Of a stretch of 45,534 nucleotides of DNA, positions 11,501-26,500 are shown piece by piece. Source of the DNA: Saccoglossus kowalevskii (Eukaryota > Hemichordata > Enteropneusta > Harrimaniidae); the NCBI RefSeq assembly GCF_000003605.2, contig NW_003135845.1, positions 21,336 through 66,869 on the forward strand, given 5' to 3'. The notes beneath the pieces are model-generated. The model had not been told where the DNA came from and made no database searches. It saw only the letters and a list, made by a program, of their open reading frames with translations. Positions within the stretch are counted from its first letter, which is position 1. The number at the start of each line of letters is the position of its first letter. The position numbers and the translations under genes were made by a program.

Positions 11501-14500
11501 ATTGTATGTCATGCAGGTAAGCAGTCATTGTATGTCATGCAGGTAAGCAATCATTGTATGTCATGCAGGTAGGCAATCATTGTATGTCATGCAGGTAGGC
11601 AATCATTGTATGTCATGCAGGTAAGCAATCAATGTATGTCATGCAGGTAAGCAATCATTGTATGTCATGTTTTGTTTTTACATTGTAAACAGATCCAGTC
11701 GCCATAGTTATTTGACTTTTATGACCAAGAATGAACATGAATAAATATACTGTTAATATGCTGTTAAAAATGAGAAAAAAATGTTTTAAATAAAATGATT
11801 TAAAAATTACAACTCATGATGGAACATTGAATTACATTTTTAGTCCCTGTTCGGACACGCATCCGTGTCTCTGTGTGTCTGTGCATCCGTGCGTGCGTGC
11901 GTCCGGATCTGTATATTGGACATGCCTGGACCAATCATAATCAAACTTGACACATACATCATATATAATATTATACATAGGTATGTACATCAATTAGTTT
12001 CACGATGAGATTCAAGATGGCCGAATGGTGGCCATTTTTGTGCTAAAAAATCATCAAAATCAAGCATTTATGGATGGATTTTGTTCAAACTGTGTACATA
12101 CATTAAAGATTATGGGTTCCTGATGAACGTCAATTTATTTGTCAGATCGGATTCAAAATGGCTGACTGGCGGCCATTTTGTTTTAATGAATGCACATCTA
12201 GTGCCATATCTCTGTCATGCTTTGACTGATTATATTCAAATTGTATATATTCGTTTTACATCATGTTATAGATATATAGATGTAGTCAAAATGGCGGACT
12301 TGTGACCATTTTGTTTTAATTAATGCTGTTCCAAAGCAATATTTCTCAATATGGACAAGTACTCATTTGACGATAAGATACAAGATGTCAATCATTTTAA
12401 TGTTAAAAATCATCATAATCAAGCATCATTTTCTAGATCCATACTTCTGTCATGTTTATGTTCCAACTATATTACTATAAACAAAACTATATATCTTAAA
12501 TTTGATAACTAACGGGGACTGTGCCATGCATGGCTCGTTCTTCAATGATCTTTTATGATCAAACTATAGCTATGACTTTTACAATACCTTTATATTAATA
12601 GTGATAATTACTTAAATTTGTTATTACTTATACATGTAACAGCATTGCTACATGGTTTAATATTAAGTTCTCCCATTTATACAAGAGAATTTAAGTACAT
12701 CATTTATTGTATTAATGACGTGCTATGTTACTTTTAATCCCCACAGATCATTGGCTTGAGTGCATCTTTAGGTGTTGGAAAAGCAAGATTGCATAGTGGA
12801 GCTATAAAACACATCATAAAACTGTGTGCTAACTTAGATGCTGAAAAGATATCCACTGTTGTAAAAGAAAAAAATGAACTCATGAAATACGTGCCAATAC
12901 CCCATGAAGGTATTTATTATAGCCTTGTTTTAAAATACATTTAATAAATGAACCTTTAAATTTGCTTTAAATTTGTTTTCAAGATTAATTGATATCATTC
13001 ACACATCTTATGGAAATTTCATCATTTACTGTTCAGAAGAGCAGAACAGGTATGGCACTGCTGTGGCCTGAGGAGAGCATCTTCTAAGTGGCGGCCATTC
13101 ATTTTCGCATCCAAAGTACTTTTTAAGCACAGATCACTAAGCTGATTAAGTGCACCCTCACAATATGTACGTTAACCTATAGCATGATCACCACACTGAA
13201 CATTTCAAATGATATTTGAAGTAGATCAATTAAACATCTGAGCTATACAGATGTTTAGTCATTGGGACTGATGATTCCATCATCTTTGTCAGAATTCTGC
13301 CAGCACTATTTGTTAATATAGTTGTAAACCACTCCCCCACCCCAAGACATTGAAATATCTGCGATTCAGAAACCAGATCTTTGTCAAGCATTGACTGATT
13401 TTGTTCAAACACAATATACATACATATATGACATCTTGTAACATTTTGTACAGATCACATATTATGTATAAATTCCAAAGCCATTTCTCAGGAATTCCTG
13501 GACCGATTACATTTAAATTGTATGCATGTAGCATCCATACATTTTTTATTGCTTAACATTTCCTGACAGTCATTGCAATGCCTTACTATACTATTATTAT
13601 GCTATGATATTATTATGATTGTGTAAAATGCAAATTTTAACAAAACAAAACATAAATGCTGGTTCTTTTGTTAGATCGGTTGAGTGTTAAAGGAAGAACT
13701 GAGGATCCATTTGTGAGACAAATAAATATTATCATGTCCCGTATTGAGGAGATCATGAAAACATCTCAAGGTAATTTATATGAAAATTCATCACATAATG
13801 TACATACAAGAGGGGACAGAATGGCAATTACATGTACGATGCAAGTCTGGGGCTCTTTCTTATTTCATGGCATTGCTACCAATTACTAAATCTGATTTGG
13901 TTGAAATCCATGCATACTAATTATATAATTTGAATATTAATTAGCCAATATTGAGCTGTTGTTTGCAGATGATACAGTTTTAGATCAACTGATTGTAGAT
14001 TCGATGTGCTATAACGATTTTTGGCGAATGTGTTTTTTATTTTTCTTCAAAAAGTAGTTCATACAGTTCTGAAACAAAACTTTGGTAATGGTGAGTGCAC
14101 TAATTGCACAACAATGGTTGAACCATAATTGAGGAGGGTCAACAATTTATTAATCCCCCCCCACTAATACTTTGTTGCAACAATTTTGTAAAGCTCATCA
14201 CTTATTTGCGTACTTGTACTTCTGTACAAGGAATAAATATTTTGTTTCATGTAATAATTGTTTGTGATCCGCTTCGCTAGAATTGCCTTTAAAATCACTT
14301 TTGTCTGTGTGTGTGATTTCCTGTATCTTCACATATTAACTCTTCTATGATTTTTTTGGCTGGGCTGATTTCGCTCAAACTTGGCAGGCAGATCACACCT
14401 TCACTCTAGTTAGGTGGTAAAGTCTGAAAATTCTTGGCCCATCGTTTCCATGGCAACAATCAAAAAAATTATTTTTGAATAGCGCCAAATATATTTGCTC

Positions 14501-17500
14501 ATACAAATTTAAAACTAAAAATATCAGACATACATGGAGCTCATTATACTAAGCTTGAGTGTGAACACAAAGTTACTATTCGTTTTTTTATGTCTTTTTT
14601 CGTTATTAAAAAATTTGACCTCAAAGTTTGGGTAACTTTTCACCAGTAACAGCTTTTTTTGGCTGGGCCGATTTTGTACATTCTTGGCAGGCATGTCATA
14701 CCGTCACTCTAGTTAGGTGGTAAAATCGCAAAAAAAAATACTGGCACACCGTTGCAACTGATTTTTGAATACTTTCGCCCCAAATGTATTACATGTACCT
14801 CCTACCACTTTTGTAATAGCAGTGTTCAAATGATCATGCTTTTTATTTTGGCTAGGTTGTGCACTGAGAAGAGATCACCAGTGCCGACATTGTTACACTG
14901 TATCAATGTAAATCCCAATGCAACTTTGAACTTTGAATGAACTGTAAATGCTGCGTTCAATCAAAGAATCTAGAAAATACAATAATAATAACAGCAAAAT
15001 ACATAATATAAGTGACTCCTGAAGACTGAATGCCCTTTGCGAACTTCGTATATGGGGCCCTGGTTTTAGTTATAAACCGACATTAGCTTCCAGTTCATGT
15101 CCTACCATAGTAACAGCCGGAAACATGTTGTTGTTTTCATGTTAACTACTCTACATAATTGTGTGTTATTCAGTTCTGTACAATTAAAGCGGTGAAATGC
15201 ATAGTTTGCACTACAAATTTACATCATCCAACATCGTATTTTCTATAGTCTGTTCTGTAATTGTAACTCACCACACACCATACTAGTCTGGAACATGTCA
15301 ATGCAATATCCCATCCATTTCAACTGATCAATATATAATAATACTTTGAGATAATAAATTATATAAATTGCAAAAAAATCCAGTGATTAACATAAATGAC
15401 AATTTATCAAATTGTTCCCTCCCCTGAAATATCAAATCCTATGTGCATGTTGCTTGAAAATGACGCCAATTTTGTTTATTCCCAGTACTGCTTATATTAT
15501 GTCGTATTCCTGCTAAAATTACAATATGCTAGTTAATGGTATGTTATGCCATTTGATGCAACAACATGCCATTCTACGGTGCAAGATTTGAGTATTTATA
15601 TTGCCATTCCACAATGTTTCATGTCATTTAACATTGCGTCTTCCATTCTGTTTTTACAACATAATAATGGTGAAGGAGCTTTCCAACTATAAGCACTTTC
15701 GACCAACAGCATCGGGTGGAATCAACATGCGTCATTAACTGTAACATAGCAGTCATGGTTAAAGTAGCGCACTCAGTCATGTCTTCTGCCCCTGTTCATA
15801 TGACAGCATACTGTATACATCTTTAATATTCCATGCTCATTTCTGAATCTGGCATTTATGGAACCACCATACTAGATCTATGTTTTTTATTCTTATATGG
15901 GCCTTGTATATACAAATTTGATTACTGTGCCTGTTGATGCTTGAACACATTGTTATTCATAATGCGAAAATAAATTCTTGAATTTACGATAATTGTTCTA
16001 GATCTGAACTATGGTCGCGGTACAACTGAAAACTTCTCCAAGCATGTGATATTGTTTTAGGCGGTCTGGGTTTGGTCTATGTCAAAATATATTTCTACTC
16101 TCAACCAGAATGAAAACACTGATCCAGAAAAGCTTAAGAATAAATAAGCTATTTATTGCAGGATGTATTTCCTATTGCACAAAAATTAGGCCAATGGGCT
16201 TATGCAAGTATCCATTAGTGGTATATTATGTATGGTAGCTCATCCACTATCCCTGGTAATTGTGCTTAGTAATTTGACTTTGCCAGTGCCATGATTCTAA
16301 ATTTCATTTGCCAATCAGTCGCCATAATGGTGATCACGAAATGTCACAACATCGCTACGTCGATTATAGGGATGTATGTTATAGTTTAGGATTTGGGATC
16401 TATGGGCGGATAATGGTCATACATGTACAACTGCATATTATTTTTCCTTCATCGAGTTCCAGCTATATTTTTATTTCCATGATGATTTTTTTTAAGCTTT
16501 ATTTCAGTGCATTTTTACATTGCCTGTACCATCAAAGATGGAATGGAAAGGTATACTAAGGGAAAAATTTCTGTCCGGCATTGTCGTTGTCGTCGTCGTC
16601 GTTAATAATTGATTTTGTGTGCACAATAACTTTACTAATTCTATTCCAAACTTTATCAAACTTATTCAACTTATTCATCAGTACAAAGTCTTCCCTGAGT
16701 ATGAACGACAGATAAAAAATATTTTCTGTTTCTACTTGATCACTGGTGATAACACATTCAAAAGGTCACTGATCTCAGTGGAAGTATGCATTGTTGTATG
16801 TGTTCAATCAAGCAAATCATTTATCTTGTAATAATATCGTTGGTAATGTATCTTCCAAATCCTATGAGAATACTAAACTGGGTTTCAAAACCAACTCATG
16901 GAGAGAGTTTTTGCAGTCTGAAATACATTTGCAAACCTGCCAATAAAATCTTTACAGAAAACAAGATGTCAGAAAATCAATATAAACACTCCTATGAATT
17001 GGGTACCAAACTTTAATCAAGATCTGAAGCCAATAGAAAATCTCTTTAGTCCAAAGTTATCAAATCAAACACAATATATAAAAATACATAAAAAGCAAAA
17101 CGTTGTATCCACATTTTGAAAAGAAAAGTGTACTAAAAAATATGAATTCTGTATTTGACAAACAGTTTATTCGACAAATGAAAATTCACAGGAATTTGTT
17201 TCAGCTATTAAAACAGAATGATAGAGCTTTATAATACTAATTTAAAAACGCACTTCAAAAACAAAGATTGCAGTGTTTGACGATGTAGATTCTCAGTAGG
17301 CAACAGTACTGTTGACTTATCTGTCCACTTGACGCCAACTAACTATTTAAAGTTGAATTGCATACAAAGCAGAGCTTGCAACATGATAGCTATTCATAGA
17401 GGCCGTTTTTGTAACTTTTCAAATATTACAGTAGTCACACAATGAATGTAATAAGGCAGTTCATATTTGTCTCAGTGAATCATTCATTTTTGACACCTGT

Positions 17501-20500
17501 ACAAAATACTTGGGCAAAAGCCTGCTAAGATTTTCTGTTATCTTGCATGTATTATGAATCTATTCACGTCTAAATGCAGCACTTTTTGTCTGAGATGAGG
17601 CATTCGTTTTTATACTAAAATATCTGAATTATTTTGAATAAAGCTGGAAATTATGTCCCTTAAAATAATTAAAAAAATTAGGCACCAATGTTTTTGTAAT
17701 GCGAAAATAACATAAAGATTGTCACAACAATACACCTGGTCAGTTCTGTAATAATGACGTTTATTCCTTTCAACGTTTCGCCCTGGAATTAGGGCTTCTT
17801 CAGGAAAACTGTTGTAAAACAAATAGATACAGTGTGTAAAGGATTGTGATTGAAAATGGTACAGTGAAAATAACATGATTACAAGTACAATGTATTTGCA
17901 AAAATAATAATAATACAAAGACTTACCCCTGTTAGGATTCCGTGAGATGTAAATTGGCATAATCCATACAGAGGGTGGACAACCAATTTATAGGTGTAAT
18001 AGGTGGCGCTGTTAGACAAATGCGCCCTCACTTGTGGATGTTAATGCCCAGTGGTGTGTGTGTAGTCAATTTGTCTATTCATATGGACTCAAGTTTTCTT
18101 CTAAGGTGGTCGTATATTTTGTTAATTTTTATTATGCCAATAAATGAAATATCGTCTATGTCATGGTTGGTTTTATTAAAGTGCTTGGCTACTGGTGTGT
18201 CCTGGTTGTGTCGCACTGTCGATAGGTGGTTATTAAATAATATTATATAACAAAGGGCAAGGTCACCAGAGTTCAACTATGTTTTCTCTTTATAATTCCC
18301 TTCCCCAGTTTATAATGGTCAATTCCTTACATCAATCAACTTCCAGGCCAGAGTAAAATCTTAGGTGTTAGGTGTAGACTGTATATTACCAATACTTTAA
18401 TTTCGAGTGAGATGTGTGAAGTTAGTAAGCTATAGGATAAATTGGAAACATCAAGACTATTTCTACCATTATCTTGTTCACATGCTGAACTAGAAACTCT
18501 GTAATTTGCAAAATGCATTAAGAAGATTAAAATCCACAAGATAAAATAGACATTGAAAATTCCTTCCTTCTTTCAACAAGAAGCGGTACTTACAATCAAA
18601 GGGCTACAATAATGCAAAAACAACTACACTTACACTCTAGGTCTTCTGAAGAAACAGTATGGCCAGGAACATGAAATCACCTCCGACTATATGAAGTCAT
18701 TATGCAAACTTCAAAGTAACATTCGTGTTCTTGAAGCGCTTGGTGAAAATTCATACAGAGACTTACTTACGCCCATCACCATGGACAGACTACAGGGAAT
18801 GTCACTTCCATTTCTGTGCAAAGTGCTATTCAAGGAAATTAAAGCGATAAAATCCGGCTGCACAGTCACTGGAAACGACAAGACGATTCACACTCAAAAC
18901 GACGACTAATACCGCTGTCCTCTACAGGGTACCAGAAAATAGACAATCACCGTGCACCAAACACCACAATCAAGAACAAAAAGAACATGTGGCTTTCGCA
19001 CTGAGACATTACCACAACAACTGCATTGCTGTTGGTGGAAAAAAATGGTATGATATCCGATAATATATCACGAAACGTGACTGATTTTGCTAAAATTTCC
19101 CAGGTATACATCAAACGACTGAATGTAAGTCCAGAAACAACCAAACACTCCATACCTCCCTTTGTTCTATGGACTTAGAGTTGAAAACATTTATGTCACC
19201 CAAAACAACTACTGGACATGACCCTAAGGAATACCATCGAGAAACGTGCGTAAACTTTGCTAGAACAAAGCTTAAGGTTATCTTGCGAGTTCAACCAGTT
19301 CAAACAGTAGTATATTTGTCGCATCGCAAATGTCATCGTCTTCGTTAATTTTGTCGTCTTTATCGTGTTGAGTTGATTCCTGTTCCGGTTGCGATATGAT
19401 AGTTCTATTAGGTAGAGCAATGTCAGTTGTGATATTGAAGTTCTGTTGTTGTTTACAGTTTGCCTTGCAAATGTTTATTGTATCTTTTCAACTCACACTC
19501 GTGGGTAAAACAATTCCAATGTTCTGTAACTTCTGTCGAACTTCAGCGCTGGACCAGTTCTTGAGGTTAGTAGGATCCAAAACTCTGGTACGTGATGTGT
19601 TTCTTGGTGAACGAATAGATTGATCAACTGTAGCCGAGACTGTTACGTTAAATAATAATTTTAAAATGTAATGAGCACCAACAGCCATTCAAGTAGCAAA
19701 ATGTATACAAAAAGGCTTAAGACAACCACTTCACAATTTTCCCTTCTAATTTAATATTACCTTATGACTGTTTATTTAAAATTTTGCCTATTCATTTCCC
19801 TTTACCTTGCAATTAATGTTACTTTCATATTTTTTTATCTTTTTTGTGACCTTACTGCTGTTAAGTCAGCGTTGTGTTGAAAGATATTTTATTATAAAAC
19901 TGTAAAATGTGTTGGCGTGACAAATTCACTTGCATCTTGACCAACGTTTAATCTGTGACGTTTTATTCATGTAAAAAAAAATATAATAAGAAACGAGTTA
20001 GATAAAAATAGTCGCAGTATACATACACGTTATGGTTGTACTGACGGTGGCTACCATGTTACAGTTAATGACGCATGTTGATTCAGGCATGCTGGTCGAA
20101 AGTGCTCTTACGAGATTCAAATCATGCCATGTTGATAGTTGGGAAGCTCCTTCAGCATTGTTATGTGTGAGATATCGCATGACTACCGAGGCGATATCCA
20201 TAATATCGACCGACGCCGAAGGCGGAGGTCGAAATCATGGATATTGTCGAGGTAGGAATGCGATATCAAACATACACAACGAGAGGATATCCCTCCCTAA
20301 TGTGCAACAAACGTTTAACCTGCTTGTGTAATTTATTCGGAGGTAGGTCGTGATATCACCCCTCGGCTTCGCCACGGGATGATATCACGACCGTACCAAC
20401 GGAGTGTCATTTCGAGACATATCGGAAATGACACGAGACGAAGTCGAGTGTTATTTCCGATATCATGCCGAGAGTATGGCAGGTCTATAATATCTCCCAT

Positions 20501-23500
20501 TCCCTTCAAATATCGCCTGAGTTTGAGGTTGTCAAAAAAACAACCTCAAAGTTTATTTTATTTATTTATATGAATGAGTTTCCTCTAAATGAGAAGGCGT
20601 CAAATGGGGTGGCTCCAAATGGCTTGACCCAGAATGCGATCGCGTCAAATGGGCTTGCTCCAAACGACTTCAAATGGCATGGCGCATTGTGGAATGACAT
20701 GACGCACTGTGAAATTGCAATACAAATACTCAAATCTTGCATAATGGAATGGTATGACGCAATGTTAAATGACATGCCACATTGTGGAATTGCAATATAA
20801 ATACTCAAATCTCCCATCGTAGAATGGCATATTGTTGCACCAAGTGGCATAACATACCATTAAATGGCATATTCTAATTTTGGCAGAAATACGATGCCAT
20901 ACTGCATATGATATGGACAATCATAATACTTAACAATGTTACTGATATTCCTTGTAATTGTTATGTATTTGATTCATGGGCTTGGAATAATGTGTAGACC
21001 ATTATAGCAGGCTGACTTGGTTTGGTGAATGTGCTTAGAAATAATGCCTGTGACATTCTGGCAGGTTGCATGCTTGGAAGCGATTATTCTGGTAGGCTGT
21101 AGACAAAGTGGATCCCACTGTGGCACTAAGAGCATAAGAGATGTGGTTCGCTGTTTTGTGATAATTACACAATTTGTGTGATGTACAGTAAGCAGAAAAA
21201 AATCATTGGGGTACGAATTACTAAGTAGCCAGGGCATGACTGTTTCACACAAAAATATTTACTCGTATAAAGGGTCAGCAGGAAATTGAGCGAATGTGAA
21301 TAAATCATGAAATCAGAAATTTTGGGCATCAGAAATTGTGGTGTTGTGAAACAGATGCCTGAACAACTTTCTTTTCTCTACTTTTCACCATGAACAATTT
21401 CCCCCTCCTTATTGTTGGGAGACTTTGCATTTAGTCTGTATGTATGTGTGTTTGTGTGTCCGTCTGTTTTACAGATATCTCAAGAACCATATGTTGGTTT
21501 TTGATGAAACTTAATGCATAGATGCTCTGGGCAAATTTGATTAGGTTTTGGTTTAAATCCATGCATATTAATTACCTAATTTGGACGATAATTAGCTAGT
21601 TTTTAGCTGCTCCATGAATGTGAACTGATATCTAAAGAACCACTAGTTGGATTTTGAAACTTGGTACATAGATGATCTAGAACTATGTACAGGCCTGATT
21701 AGTTTTGGGTAAAATTCCTTGCATACTAATTACCCAATTTGCATAATAATTAGTAAATTGTTAGCTTTTCCACTTATATGGTACATAGATGTCATAGGAC
21801 AATGCACAGATCTGATAAGTTTTGGGTTAATACTAATTACCTAATTTGTCTCATAATTAGTAAATTTTTGGCTTTTCCGCTTATATTTCAAATACTAATC
21901 ATTACATTTCAATGAAACTTGGTACATAGATGATCTAGGACTATGCACAGGCCTGATTACTTTTAGGTTAAAATATGTGCATATTAATTACCTAATTTGC
22001 ATAATAATTAGCTCACTTTAAGCATTTTCACTTGTTTCTCATGTACTATTCAACAGATTTCAATGAAACTTGGTACATAGATGCCCTGGGATACTGCGCA
22101 GACCTGATTAGTCTTTGATTGAAATCCTGTGCAGTTTAATAATGCACAACCATGATCAGTTTTTAGTTGAACTCAATGTGATATGACTTATGGTTTCAGA
22201 TGACTATACATGTATATGGCCATGTAACCTCAATAATATTATAATAATATACTTTATTTCGAGTACTAGCTCATATTAACCTAACCAAAATTACAGAAAG
22301 ATAAGAACAAATACCAAGAAAATGTACATAATAAATATATTAAAAAACAAATACTCAAAAGTGAACTACATTTCATTACGTCTGGGCTATAAATATGTCC
22401 AAAATATCAAGTCATTATATATGGTCATTATTTCATTAAATATTTATAATTGTTAAACCATAGCTATTTGGAACCACCCTGATCATTGCTTGCAGTTATA
22501 TTTTTAAATGCTGCACATGTGCTAACTTCATGCCTCCAATATCTTCAGCACACAGGAGTTCTTTCTAGGATTTCTTTGATTGCTACTGTCCCCATTCGAA
22601 CGCAGTCTAAAAATAGGGAATTATTGATTTGTGTCCGTGCGTCTGGACCTATATCTTAGACATGCCTACATCATACATAATATTATACATGTGCACATCA
22701 ATTTGTTTCATGATCTGATTCAAGATGGTCGAATGGCGGCTATTTTTGTACTGCAATCAAGCATTTCTGGCATTCCGGAACCGGACCTCTGCTGTTTACA
22801 GATGGATTTTGTTCAAGCTTGGTACATACATTGGGCATTATGGGACCTTGCACGTCATTTTGTTTTTCAGATTAGATTCAAAATGTGGTGGCCATTTTGT
22901 TTTATACAATGCGGTTCTAGTGCCATATCTCTGAAATTCTTTGACTGATTATGTTTATATATTCATTATACATCATTTCATAGATATACAGATGTGTTCA
23001 ATATGGCCGTCTAGTCAGAGCAATATCTCAATATGGACAAGTACTCGTTTGATGATCAGATACGAGATGACTGAATGCCAACCAATGTAAAACAATCATC
23101 ATAATCAAGCATCAGCTTCTGGATCCATATCTCTGACATGTTTATGTACCAATTATATTACTATAAACAAAACAATATATCTTAAATTTGATAACTAACT
23201 TTTTATAGTAGTATTTTTAGCAGAGGAGTGAAATGAAATTGTTTCTAAAATGAGCCTTACAAGTCTGTTCATTTTGTATTCGTATGGTATGGCAGTATAT
23301 GTACAGTAATCCGGAAAAGTATTCATGCTTGTCAACTGACCTTTTGATAACAATTTGATGGTTTGCAATGTTGAAACGCCGATCACTCTTTTCGGTATTT
23401 TTAAAGCCCATTGACATCCCAGAAATCGGAGTATTGGTTTCAAAATGTATGTGTTACGCAACAAAATCAACTGAGACACCTGAACTTAAAATTATGGAAG

Positions 23501-26500
23501 CATGAAAAGTCACTTGAGGCCCGAAAATCCAAATAATTATTATATATACTACGATGTAAACCCAGACGAAGTACATCGTTTTTAAACTTGTCACAGTGAT
23601 GATCGTCATAATATCACCATGTATGATCAATTTTGACTATTCATTCATTCCTTAACCTTAACGAATGTGGGAGACGAATTAAAAACCCATTCTTACTATT
23701 TGCTAACTTTATTTCATTCAAAACCCTAAAACTGTTATTACCCAATGATGTCTTTGTAACATCGGGATGCTAAAATCTGAAATGCAGACATTTTTTTTTT
23801 ACCCAGGGGATGCAGTCCTTATTTGACCTCCGAATTCATTCTCCTTCCCATATTATCTCTGCCACAACACACTGCCATTTTGTGGTGTACATTTTACTAT
23901 GCGTAATCTTGGCGTGTTTTTGTTATTAAAGGGATCTTTTGTTGATTTATTTCTACTGCTAAACAAGTTTTAAAATTTTTTATCAAATGCTGATAATGAT
24001 TTTTTTGAATCTACTAAAGATTGTACACTTTCATTGGGTTTGAAAATCAAACACCTGCAATGCTTGCAATAAACATGAGATCCATGGCAAGATATATTTG
24101 TAGAAATCGAACTCTGATTAGGACATTGCTTCTGACTCAGAAGTCAGCTAGTGATAGTGCCCTTAATTGGACAACAAAACATTACTTTTCTTTTTAATAA
24201 TAATAATTTTTCAGATAATAATCACCAAATAAGAGTTTTGAGACTGGCAAAGATACTCCAGTACATCATATGTAATGCTGCTTGTGTAATAATGTTTTTG
24301 CAAACCGAGAATCAAGTAGGTGCTGTTATTTGTAACAGTTAATATGAAAAGTCATAATGTTTGGGTCTGCAGCCCAGTCACGTTTATGACCAGCTTTGCA
24401 CCTATTAATACTAATAGCAGATAGTTTCCTGACTCAAGTGATTCCAGTCATTAATAACTCTTACTGAGAAGAATTTAGCTTTTTTCTGCAGTTTCAGAAT
24501 GTGGCCCTGTGTAGTTTTACCACATTACAGAACAAACATTGCCTTATCCGGACAAACAAGACAATAGGTATTCTGGTTATTATGATCATGTTCGTGGATA
24601 ATTTCATAGGTTTGAATTAAGGTAGCATGCTTGCGACGATAATGTAGAGTTGGAAGTTTGAGCCTCCTCAGCCTTTCAGTATATGTTTGGTATGGTTGGA
24701 ACAAGTTTTGTTGTACCCATATCTTTCTTTCATCAATGTTGCGAATTTGTATAGTTGCCTAATATTATGTGTATGTGCTGTCAATTAAAATGTATTTGTT
24801 GTTGTTGAAAATTGTGTGTGTCGAATTCTAAGGGTTTTAATACATGCCTTCCAAAGGCTACATACACCGCCATTGTTCAAAATAAAAACGGCCTCACGCG
24901 GCTATGACTGCCAATTCAAATGTAGAACCATGACGTAATATCGTCTGATTAATCCATGACAACTAGGGGGTATATTCACTCAAAAACCTTCTGGCGAGCC
25001 AATATTCTTGCTCGTTGCCAGCAAACTACTAGTATGTGGAAACCATTGAATTTATTCACGGGAGAGTTGCCGACCTGCAAATATTATGGGCGACATGCAC
25101 CAGCATGGCAAAAAACATCTTTTTTCACTTTCCCGTGTCCTAAAAAGGGTCTTGTATGGGAGGCAAACATTGGTACAGATTCCGTATTTGACTCGGGCTC
25201 GTTATTTCATTTTCAGTGAAATCTCTAATTTAGGCATCATATTTGAACATTTCAATCTTTCCCGGCGCTAAATTAGAGTATAATTTAAGTTGTCCGTGGT
25301 ATTTGACACCTATTCAAGAGTATGGTAATCATTGTGGCTAGCGTGATGGGGTAAACTTTGTTTCCACAATGAGCTGTTATCACCGTGCAAACAGTGCAAC
25401 ATGAATATGATTGAGGATGAATTCCACTTTCTCATGATTTGTCCAAAATATGGAAACTTGCGCCAGCAACTTTTGTCTGAATTAGATTATCTACTGTATC
25501 ACATGATTCACACAATACATTTATTCGATTGCTCAGTGCTGATGAATGTGAAACTATTAAAAAGCTTTCACAGTTTATTTACAAAGCTTTTCAAGAAAGA
25601 ATAGATAGTTGATAGTTTTGAAATTTTATTATTATTAATTGGTCTTTAACTAATATGTTTAACACATTACATCATTTTACTTTTATACTTAACATTATAA
25701 TATTTTCTTTCTTTATTATTTCATTATTATTATTATTATACTTTGTAATACTTGTATTGCTACTGTACTAATAGAAATACTGTATTTCTATAGATGCAAT
25801 CAATATTATTATTATTTCATAACAATTCAACACATTTATTTTTACCTTATAGGAAGGTAAGGTATAGGAGGAGAAAAGTTTCCGTCTGCGGCGTCTGTCA
25901 TTGGGCATGATTACTATGTCTTGTTAGCGCAATAAGTCGAAAAAAATATTTATTCAACTGTTTTTATTTTACTATATATTCTGGTTTAATATATACTTAC
26001 TTGACCAAGTTCAAAGTTTTATTAATCCCCGTTCGGACGCAGTCCGAAAACGGGGACTTATGTTTTGACCTCTGACGTCCGTGCGTCCGTGCTTCCGTCC
26101 TTCCTGTATCTTAGAAATGCCTGGACCAATCACAATCAAACATCATACATGATATTATACATATGCACATCAATTTGTTTCACGATCTGATTCAAGATGG
26201 CCGAATGGCGGCCATTTTTGTTCTAAAAATCATCAAAATCAAGCATTTCTCAGCTGTTTACAGATGGATTTTGCTCAAACTTGGTATATACATTGGACAT
26301 TATAGGACCTTGATCCACATAATTTTGTTTTCAGATAAGATTCAAAATGGATGACTGGCGGCCATTTTGTTTTAATGAATGTGGTTCTAGTGCCATATCT
26401 CTGACTTACTGTGACTGATTATGTTCATTTTTTAATATTCATTATACATGTATTCAAAATGGCTGATTTTGTTTTAATTAATGCTGTTCCAGAGCAATAT

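Noticed and set aside
10717-11669. A CRISPR-like array
   Set aside because: The 26-bp units are directly adjacent with no unique spacers, in a eukaryotic intron. It is a minisatellite.
20032-20800. Three overlapping plus-strand ORFs of 64-111 codons as small genes
   Set aside because: They run through the palindrome cluster and the short-unit repeat and have no domain or codon signature.
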